Source: an uncultured Blautia sp. (GTDB lineage: Bacteria > Bacillota > Clostridia > Lachnospirales > Lachnospiraceae). From it: a stretch of 12,278 bases of DNA. This document shows, in pieces, positions 7,186-12,278 of this stretch (position 1 is the stretch's first letter; each line of letters opens with the position of its first letter). Below the pieces are notes generated by a model. It did no database searches. It was not told the origin of the DNA and was given only the letters and a program-made list of their open reading frames with translations. The stretch spans positions 1 through 12,278 of the forward strand of contig CABSEJ010000098.1 in the NCBI GenBank assembly GCA_902476765.1, in the 5' to 3' direction. The position numbers were made by a program, and so were the translations under genes.

Positions 7186-8129
7186 TTTCCCACCTCCCGG
7201 CCAAGACGAATTCTGGGGTCAAGATAGTGGTAGATTATATCGGTTATCAAATTGATAACCACATAAATCACTGCCATCCAAATGACATATGCCTGTATTA
7301 CCGGATAGTCCCTCATGGTAATGGCATCCACCGCCATTTTGCCCACGCCGTCCCACATAAAAATAGACTCTACAATAGCTGTTCCTCCCAGAAGAGATCC
7401 CACAGACAGTGCAAGCAGGGTAACAATGGTAAGAAGAGAAGCTTTCAAAACGCTGAAAAAAAGTATTTTGTGTTCCCTAACACCTCTGGCTCTGGCTCCG
7501 GTAACATAGTCTTTATTTAATTCTTCCAGCACCGTAGCTCTTACCTGCCTGGTATATTTAGAAGCCATGGCTAAAGCCAGCGTCACTGTAGGCAAAATAA
7601 TACTTTTCCATCCCTGGGTATTTCCCATAACAGGAAACAAATTCAGCTTTAAGGCAAAGAAATAAATCAGCAGCAACGACACAAAAAAATTAGGGAGAGA
7701 ATTGCCGATAAAGCTAAAAAAACGAATCACATAATCTGCCGCCCGGTTCTGCTTCACTGCCGCCAAAATTCCCAGAGGAACTGAAATCAGTATGGTAACC
7801 AGCACTGAACTTACGGTCAAAGCAATGGTTGCCGGAAGCTTGGAAATAAAGGTAGAAAGCACCGGATAGCCGGAAACATAGGATTCCCCCATGTCTCCGG
7901 TCAGCACCTTCCCCAGCCAGATAACGTATTGCCGGGGAAGGGATTTATCAAGACCCAGCTCTTCCCTGGCCTGAGCCTTGGCTTCCTCAGACAGGACGGT
8001 TCCTGTATTTTGCTCCATAATATCAATAGCGTCTGCCGCCGAGGTATGCATAAGAGCAAATGAAAGGAAGGTGATGCCAAGGAGGATGGGAATTAACTGC
8101 AGCAGTCTTTGGATAATATACTTTCTCAT
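7182..8129 (-). CDS. ABC transporter permease, DppB/NikB type
   Basis: First membrane subunit of the importer, 315 aa. The N-terminus MRKYIIQRLLQLIPILLGIT and the following SFALMHTSAADA are characteristic of the DppB/NikB family. Next come the periplasmic-side segment EELGLDKSLPRQYVIWLGKV (56-75) and GDMGESYVSGYPV (78-90). Hydrophobic segments lie at about 8-27, 100-125, 138-162, 176-190, 228-250 and 278-300. The EAA loop is LEELNKDYVTGARARGVREH (201-220), and the C-terminus ends YLDPRIRLG. AGAGGAATGAGAT precedes the ATG. The deacylase-methyltransferase gene ends 28 bases upstream, and no promoter or terminator is visible in that gap, so cotranscription is likely. Confidence 0.94.
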   Translation of the reverse strand: MRKYIIQRLLQLIPILLGITFLSFALMHTSAADAIDIMEQNTGTVLSEEAKAQAREELGLDKSLPRQYVIWLGKVLTGDMGESYVSGYPVLSTFISKLPATIALTVSSVLVTILISVPLGILAAVKQNRAADYVIRFFSFIGNSLPNFFVSLLLIYFFALKLNLFPVMGNTQGWKSIILPTVTLALAMASKYTRQVRATVLEELNKDYVTGARARGVREHKILFFSVLKASLLTIVTLLALSVGSLLGGTAIVESIFMWDGVGKMAVDAITMRDYPVIQAYVIWMAVIYVVINLITDIIYHYLDPRIRLGREVGK

Positions 8130-8157
8130 ATCTCATTCCTCTTCTTTTTCTCTGTAT

Positions 8158-9864
8158 TTATCCGTCTTTTCTGGCACATAGGGCAAACAAAGGCGTAGGA
8201 TTATAAAAGGCATCCTTTTCTCTGTATACCCTTCTGCTTATTCCCAAATCCAGCGACAAACTTGCACTTCCCAGATTTCCCAGAGTTTCCACATCCCAGG
8301 CCGGACGTACATAAGAGCTGATAGGAAGCTGCCGCTTAATCTCCTCACATTCCCGCATCATATCCAATCCCACTTTATTATGGGTATGATTTTTAGGCAG
8401 ATGAGAGATATCTGCAAAATCCTCCGCCCCGTAATTAGCATCAAAATTCAGCAGGATTCCATCCTTTTTCAGCACCCGCATCCACTCTCCATAGGCTCTC
8501 TTTGCATCCGGAAGGGTCCAGGTCAGATTTCTGGAAATCACCAGGTCAAAGCTCTCCTGTTCAAATTCCAGATTTTCTCCGTCCATTATCTGAAAATCAC
8601 AGGACACTCTCTCCTCTGCAGCCAATTCCCTTGCGTGGGTAACCATATCCGGGGTTAAATCCGTACCGGTTACCTGATGGCCTTCCCTTGCCAGAAGAAT
8701 AGTGAAAAATCCGGAGCCGCAGCCCACGTCCAATATCCTCAGCTTCTTGTCTCCGGGAAGATACTTTCCAATCTCCTCCATCCACCGTTCTGCCATATGG
8801 CTGTGGAGTTCTGCACGCCTCTGTTCTTTAAAGCTTTCACTGCGCTTTGTCCAATAATTGGTTATCCTCTGTTTCCGGTCATCCTTCTCCCTGGAAATCC
8901 TTCCATAGGCAATCATAGGGCCGCCTTCCTCTACCTGAAGGCTTCCGGTCTGGTAAAGAATTACCCCTTCTGTCTCCGCACGGCATACTTCCAGAACCTG
9001 TCCCTCATAGTCCCTGACCACGCCCAGAACCTCTCCCGGGCGAATCATGTCTCCCGGAGCCTTGGAAGGATACCAAAGTCCTCCGTAAGTAGCCCCCTGG
9101 TATACAATATCTTTCACCTCCAGAGGATAATAAGTCCTGTAATCTTTCTGTCCCAGATACACACCTAAATGGCAGAGAATGTTCCGCACGTCCCGGCGGG
9201 TGGAGTGGCTTTCTTCCTGGCTCCAGGCTCCCATGCCACCTCGTTCAATCAGAATACTGGGAATGCCCAAAGCTGCTGCATAATTATAGCAGCCGCCGCT
9301 GCCTACAGTAGAGCAGACCATATAAGGCAGGTCCGCCTGCTCTGCCATTTCCCTGGACATTTTTACCACCTGTTCCGAAGCAACTCCTGCATAATACACA
9401 TAGGGGGTAAGCTGCTCGAAATCATCCCCACTGTGCAAATCAATATAATAATCTGCTATAGGAAACAGTTCCTTCTCAATCCCCCAGGCCAGCCGTTCTG
9501 TCTGGGTTCCTTCCGGGTTTCCGGGAAATACACGGTTCAGATTTTTCCCGTCTTCCATTCCCATACTGCCCTTTCTCTTCTCAAAGGCTTCCCGGTTGAT
9601 AACCTTTACAATTACAACTGTCCCTGCTATCTTTTCTATTTTCAGCCTGTTGGAAAGCTCTATGGCAGACTGAATTCCCACATACTCTCCGCTATGGATA
9701 CCTGCTGTAATCAACACTGTTTTTCCCGGTCTTTCCCCGTTTAAAATAGTAACAGGAAGGGAAAACTCCCCGTTAGCCAAAGGCAAAAAGCCACTGGCTC
9801 TGGTACCTGGCTCTACCGTAAAATCTCCCAGGCAAAAGGCCGTATTTTTTTCTATATGTTCCAT
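8158..9864 (-). CDS. Fused AstE/AspA-type zinc deacylase (M14 family) and SAM-dependent methyltransferase
   Basis: A 568-aa two-domain enzyme. The N-terminal part (about 20-325) is a succinylglutamate desuccinylase/aspartoacylase-type hydrolase, a family that removes acyl groups from N-acyl amino acids with a zinc ion. Visible sites are GIHSGEY with zinc ligands His57 and Glu60, DGKNLNRVFPG with a substrate-type Arg111, DLHSGDD with zinc ligand His144, and IERGG with Glu207 as likely catalytic base. The C-terminal part (about 333-568) is a class I methyltransferase: NYWTKRSESF, motif I DVGCGSG (379-385), Asp402 in TDLTPDM as expected ribose ligand, and DLVISRNLTWTLPD. Both halves keep their key residues, so both may be active. 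The reading frame is continuous. The start follows AAGGGATGA. No substrate can be named. As first gene of the operon it probably processes what the downstream importer brings in. Confidence 0.88.
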   Translation of the reverse strand: MEHIEKNTAFCLGDFTVEPGTRASGFLPLANGEFSLPVTILNGERPGKTVLITAGIHSGEYVGIQSAIELSNRLKIEKIAGTVVIVKVINREAFEKRKGSMGMEDGKNLNRVFPGNPEGTQTERLAWGIEKELFPIADYYIDLHSGDDFEQLTPYVYYAGVASEQVVKMSREMAEQADLPYMVCSTVGSGGCYNYAAALGIPSILIERGGMGAWSQEESHSTRRDVRNILCHLGVYLGQKDYRTYYPLEVKDIVYQGATYGGLWYPSKAPGDMIRPGEVLGVVRDYEGQVLEVCRAETEGVILYQTGSLQVEEGGPMIAYGRISREKDDRKQRITNYWTKRSESFKEQRRAELHSHMAERWMEEIGKYLPGDKKLRILDVGCGSGFFTILLAREGHQVTGTDLTPDMVTHARELAAEERVSCDFQIMDGENLEFEQESFDLVISRNLTWTLPDAKRAYGEWMRVLKKDGILLNFDANYGAEDFADISHLPKNHTHNKVGLDMMRECEEIKRQLPISSYVRPAWDVETLGNLGSASLSLDLGISRRVYREKDAFYNPTPLFALCARKDG

Positions 9865-10091
9865 AATTTATCATCCCTTGTCTCTTGCATGCTTTTATGA
9901 AAATTCCAGACTGGTGTATGGACGGCAAGTCCTCTTGCACAGCCTTACAGACATGTCCGAATTTATATCCAGGGTCAGTTTAACAAATATTTCACAAGCC
10001 TACAAGCCCGGCGGGGGGATATAACTCCTGTTTTTATTCCTGCGAGCAACGAGCCAAGCGGACATGCTTGCATCCATTTGGCAACTGCCGC
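9865..10091. other. Leader/intergenic region before the six-gene operon, with a CTTG-loop hairpin
   Basis: No supportable protein gene. A plus-strand hairpin at 10053-10082 pairs GCCAAG with TTTGGC (one G-U), GG with CC and ATG with CAT around a CTTG loop, with a bulge and a mismatch between. The operon promoter must lie here or further right, but I found no good match. TATAAA at 9967-9962 is the best -10 candidate and has no acceptable -35. A near-palindrome, CGGACATGTCTG (9959-9948 on the minus strand), and GGAC/GTCC arms at 9920-9932 might be regulatory. TATATCCCCC (10024-10015, minus strand) also occurs at 2861-2852, upstream of the other transporter operon. Confidence 0.4.
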
Positions 10092-10151
10092 AAGGGTCAA
10101 ATACCCCGATGCTTAGTGCCCCGCATGCTTACATCGGGGTATTTGACTCTT
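10092..10151 (-). terminator. Long hairpin spanning the 3' end of the MATE gene
   Basis: GTCAAATACCCCGATG (10096-10111) is perfectly complementary to CATCGGGGTATTTGAC (10132-10147). Four more pairs, one of them G-U, extend the stem to 10092-10151 around a 20-base loop. The right arm encodes the last residues of the MATE protein and the stop codon lies in the loop, so the hairpin begins inside the coding region. It is placed as a terminator, but only a short T run follows it on the minus strand (CCCTTGCGG), so it may instead act as an mRNA 3'-end stabiliser or a weak terminator. Confidence 0.5.
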
Positions 10152-11475
10152 TCATTCTTCGATTTATCCAAACCATTCGAATGATGTACAATAGCAGCAA
10201 GACAATCCATGAAAACGCTTCTGCATAGGCAATCACCATGTTGGAGAATATCGCAACAAGTGTGTATGAAGCAATAATACGGCTAATAAGGGATACAATA
10301 CCAGCAAAACTTGAATAGACTACATCTCCCACTCCTTCCAAATAACTGCGAATAGCAGTAGCTAATCCATAGATTAGATAGAAACTTGCAATTCTGCGGA
10401 AAAAATTATCTCCTATGGTAATTACTTGCTGTCCTGCTCCGAATATAGCAATTAAATTTCCACCTACAGAAATCACTATGGCTGTTAGCAGCAACGAGAC
10501 AATTACCATTATTCCGGTTCCCACAGCTAAATTTTTCTTTGCCTTTTTTAGTTGTCTAGAGCCATAATCTTGAGCTACAAGCGTTGAAATACCAGAGCCG
10601 AGATTGATAATAGGAACTAAAACAATGGAATCAACACGGTAAGCTGTTGTCACTGCCGCTACAGTAGCTGTTCCAAATCCGTTCATAAAATTCTGTAAAA
10701 TCAGGCTGCCAATAGAACTTACACTGGATTGTAGCATAGGTGGAATACCAAAACGACAGCCATGAATAAGTATTTTCTTATCAAATACAATTTTATTGAC
10801 AGGAAATCTTAAAATATGGTATTTTCTTATACTATATATAATCAGATAAACCGTCATAGCCACTTGCGAAATAACGGTGGCAATTGCCGCACCTGCCACA
10901 TGCCATTGGAAAAATGCTACGAAGACTATATCCAAAATTACATTTACTATGGAAGATAATAAAACGGAATAGAAAGGTGCCTTACTATCACCGATACCCC
11001 GTAATGCAGCAGAATAAACATTATATACAGCAAGAAAAGGTATGCCCAGAAAGATAATCTGCAAATATTCTTTTGCTAAGATAATAGTGTCTGCCGTAGT
11101 ATGTAAAAGAAGCAGCAGCGGGTGTGTGAAAAAGATTCCTAATCCTGACAATACCAAAAAAATACAGCCTAAAAAAATCGAAAAAGTTGATAATATTGTG
11201 GAAATAAATGCTCTTTCACCGCTTCCGTATTGTTGTGCAATGAAAATTGACACTCCTAATGTAAATCCTGTAATTGCTGTCACATAAAAGTTAACAACGG
11301 TCGTTGTTGCTCCAATCGCTGCCAGTGCTAATTCACCTTCTACATTTCCAACAATAAATGCATCGGCCCAATTATAAAGCTGTTGTAATATCCCGCTAAA
11401 AATTAACGGTAAGCTAAATTTCAGTAATGCGCTTGCAATATCCATGAACCTATTAACGCTACATCTGCTTATCAT
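10129..11475 (-). CDS. MATE family multidrug efflux transporter
   Basis: Cation-coupled exporter of drugs or metabolites in the cytoplasmic membrane, 448 aa, normal for the family, with about twelve hydrophobic segments in two homologous halves. Family features are LLKFSLPLIFSGILQQLYNWADAFIVGN (17-44), SIFIAQQYGSGE in the first half echoed by STLVAQDYGSRQLKKAKK in the second, NVYSAALRGIGDSKAPF (about 151-167), and FGIPPMLQSSVSSIGSLILQNFMNGFGT at the start of the second half. The ATG at 11475 has AGGAG at 11485-11489, 9 bases away. It overlaps a 21-codon leader ORF by ATGA, and an intrinsic terminator lies directly upstream, which points to attenuation control. The gene is visibly richer in A/T and in TTA, ATT and AAA codons than the transporter operons, suggesting separate origin. 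The drug spectrum cannot be inferred. Confidence 0.94.
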   Translation of the reverse strand: MISRCSVNRFMDIASALLKFSLPLIFSGILQQLYNWADAFIVGNVEGELALAAIGATTTVVNFYVTAITGFTLGVSIFIAQQYGSGERAFISTILSTFSIFLGCIFLVLSGLGIFFTHPLLLLLHTTADTIILAKEYLQIIFLGIPFLAVYNVYSAALRGIGDSKAPFYSVLLSSIVNVILDIVFVAFFQWHVAGAAIATVISQVAMTVYLIIYSIRKYHILRFPVNKIVFDKKILIHGCRFGIPPMLQSSVSSIGSLILQNFMNGFGTATVAAVTTAYRVDSIVLVPIINLGSGISTLVAQDYGSRQLKKAKKNLAVGTGIMVIVSLLLTAIVISVGGNLIAIFGAGQQVITIGDNFFRRIASFYLIYGLATAIRSYLEGVGDVVYSSFAGIVSLISRIIASYTLVAIFSNMVIAYAEAFSWIVLLLLYIIRMVWINRRMKESNTPM

Positions 11476-11537
11476 ATCTTTTCACTCCTAAAAAACCGTA
11501 TACAAGAATAGCCTTCTTGTATACGGTAGGTGCTCAT
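11472..11537 (-). CDS. Leader peptide (21 aa) overlapping a terminator, upstream of the MATE gene
   Basis: A short ORF with ATG at 11537-11535 and TGA at 11474-11472. It starts MSTY; residues 5-14 (RIQEGYSCIR) are encoded by the two arms and loop of the terminator hairpin, and it ends FFRSEKI. Its stop overlaps the MATE start (ATGA), and its last third contains the MATE ribosome binding site. Its own start lies 3 bases after the stop of the DUF1836 gene. An AAGGA is 13 bases upstream, rather far, so translation may depend on reinitiation after DUF1836. The layout (tiny ORF, terminator inside it, efflux gene next) matches ribosome-mediated attenuators such as BmrB before bmrCD in Bacillus subtilis or the leaders of msr(D) and related resistance genes. 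Translation itself is inferred, not shown. Confidence 0.6.
   Translation of the reverse strand: MSTYRIQEGYSCIRFFRSEKI
11490..11527 (-). terminator. Intrinsic terminator/attenuator between DUF1836 and MATE genes
   Basis: ACCGTATACAAGAA (11495-11508) and TTCTTGTATACGGT (11514-11527) form a perfect 14-bp stem around a 5-base loop. On the minus strand the stem runs directly into six T (11495-11490) and then into the MATE ribosome binding site, AGGAG. It would end the DUF1836 transcript. The DUF1836-MATE gap is only 65 bases and I see no promoter in it, so MATE expression must use readthrough or a promoter inside the DUF1836 gene. A weak TTGACG (11617-11612) with TATTGA (11592-11587) at 19-base spacing is the only candidate seen. 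Confidence 0.88.
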
Positions 11538-11540
11538 CCG

Positions 11541-12146
11541 TTATTTCTTTTCCTTTTCTTTCTCACTCATCTGGTCGATGAGATTTTCAATAACTTGTTT
11601 TTTTACATATACGTCAAAGCTGAGCATACAGATAAAAGCAAATTTTCGGAGAAATTCCTGCTCCTGGGGGGCCGCATCCTGAAAGGAATCCCAAGCCAGG
11701 CCAAATTTTTTCGTTACATCCTTAGCCAGGGGTTCTATTTGAGCCAGTTCCAGTTCCATAATCTCCTTATACAAATCTGTTAAATCCATGGTACCTTCAC
11801 CGGGGAAAAAATCTCTGGCCAAGGGTTCCAAAAGAGTCTGTATGTCATTGATAGAAAGTATGTTTTTGAAATAATAGATAAAAACCAGCATCAGCATATG
11901 CTCCCGGGAATATTTCTTTTTTACCGGCGGAGGAAGTAAATCATTCTTCGCATAGTTGTTTATCATTGTCTTCGTCAGAATCTTGTCCTCCGGATGCCGC
12001 TTAGAGGATTGCAGGTGGTCCTCCATAAAGGTGGTCACCTGGTCCATATATAAATCTATCCCCGGGATTTCCTCGGGTTTGATATAATCAATTCTGGATA
12101 TACTTTCAAGTATGCTGTTTAATATGTCTTTTGTATCTATTGTCAT
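11541..12146 (-). CDS. DUF1836 domain protein, probable MerR-like transcriptional regulator
   Basis: A 201-aa cytoplasmic protein of the Firmicutes DUF1836 family, recognised from the N-terminal half: IPGIDLYMDQVTTFMEDHL (27-45), LTKTMINNYAKNDLLPPP (57-74), KKYSREHMLMLVFIYYFKNI (77-96) and LSINDIQTLLEPL (97-109). The stretch 57-106 follows the layout of a MerR winged helix: a Y...LLPPP turn, then Y(S)REH..ML.FI, then a LSI.DI..LL helix. DNA binding is therefore likely but is inferred. The rest is helical and acidic, ending in a Lys/Glu-rich tail, with no recognisable effector domain. AGAGGTGATGAA precedes the start. The gene is preceded by a strong promoter with a palindrome in its spacer and followed by the attenuator and MATE gene, so it may autoregulate and control the efflux pump. 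Confidence 0.85.
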   Translation of the reverse strand: MTIDTKDILNSILESISRIDYIKPEEIPGIDLYMDQVTTFMEDHLQSSKRHPEDKILTKTMINNYAKNDLLPPPVKKKYSREHMLMLVFIYYFKNILSINDIQTLLEPLARDFFPGEGTMDLTDLYKEIMELELAQIEPLAKDVTKKFGLAWDSFQDAAPQEQEFLRKFAFICMLSFDVYVKKQVIENLIDQMSEKEKEKK

Positions 12147-12165
12147 TTCATCACCTCTGCTCTCT

Positions 12166-12194
12166 ATTATATAGTTTTAAAAACTATTTGTAAA
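12166..12194 (-). promoter_or_regulatory. Strong promoter of the DUF1836-MATE unit with palindromic spacer
   Basis: On the minus strand TTTACA (12194-12189) and TATAAT (12171-12166) are separated by 17 bases, five-of-six and six-of-six matches to consensus. A perfect 17-bp palindrome, ATAGTTTTAAAAACTAT reading on the plus strand (12171-12187), fills the spacer, a natural place for a repressor or MerR-type operator. Transcription would start near 12160, giving a leader of only about 14 bases with the ribosome binding site inside. AT-rich palindromes arise easily by chance, so the operator role is less certain than the promoter. Confidence 0.75.
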
Positions 12195-12239
12195 GGGTAA
12201 ACTCCAGCACTTGCGCTTTGGATGTAACAGTTCAGCCTA

Positions 12240-12264
12240 GGTCTGCGCACTTGCTGCGCTGACC
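12240..12264. repeat. Palindromic extragenic element (hairpin)
   Basis: GGTCTGCGCA (12240-12249) pairs with TGCGCTGACC (12255-12264), with a single T-T mismatch, around the loop CTTGC. GTTC (12230-12233) and GAAC (12269-12272) add an outer arm. The loop resembles those at 3004-3007 and 10067-10070, suggesting a family of intergenic palindromes. Another CACTTGCGCT occurs nearby at 12208-12217. Otherwise 12195-12278 contains no gene I can see. Confidence 0.5.
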
Positions 12265-12278
12265 GTAAGAACATGATT

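Noticed and set aside
9895..9954. A 19-codon minus-strand ORF in the leader of the six-gene operon
   Set aside because: No ribosome binding site, no terminator or stem overlapping it, and no coupling to the next start, unlike the MATE leader.
9865..10030. Riboswitch (cobalamin, SAM or NiCo class) before the methyltransferase-importer operon
   Set aside because: No recognisable conserved core such as a B12 box was found, and no terminator or sequestering helix near the start codon.

Overview
The window looks like chromosomal DNA of a low-to-mid GC anaerobic Firmicute, most likely a gut Lachnospiraceae (Blautia, Mediterraneibacter or Dorea type). Support: AGGAGG-type ribosome binding sites before nearly every gene, lipoprotein-type solute-binding proteins, a DUF1836 protein (a Firmicutes family), and the overall codon style. 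The genus is inferred. Every protein-coding gene I can support is on the minus strand, so the sequence is read from high to low coordinates.

Right end (12278 to about 10090): a regulator and efflux unit. A strong promoter (TTTACA, 17 bp, TATAAT) has its whole spacer occupied by a perfect 17-bp palindrome. It drives a DUF1836 protein with a MerR-like DNA-recognition segment. Three bases after that gene's stop lies a previously unlisted 21-codon leader ORF, which runs through both arms of an intrinsic terminator and ends in an ATGA overlap with the start of a MATE multidrug efflux gene. This is the architecture of ribosome-mediated transcription attenuation and is the most exciting item here.

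Middle (9864 to 3141): a six-gene operon. It starts with a fused enzyme (N-terminal AstE/AspA-type M14 zinc deacylase, C-terminal class I SAM methyltransferase). A complete Nik/Dpp/Opp-type ABC importer follows: two permeases, a lipoprotein binding protein and two short ATPases. A bidirectional terminator at 3095-3124 closes the operon. The fusion suggests that an imported ligand, such as an acylated amino acid, small peptide or metal chelate, is deacylated and methylated after uptake; this is inference.

Left end (2780 to 1): a second, separate Nik/Dpp-type operon with its own promoter. It encodes a binding lipoprotein, a DppB-type permease and the first codons of a DppC-type permease that runs off the window. 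ATPases would be expected further left.

The non-coding gaps hold palindromic elements. Two carry a G(CTTG)C tetraloop on the plus strand, and the one at 2987-3024 is a 17-bp stem whose three imperfect positions are all G-U pairs on that strand. With a TATACT box before it and a terminator after it, this could be a plus-strand small RNA. No tRNA, rRNA, insertion sequence or CRISPR array was seen.
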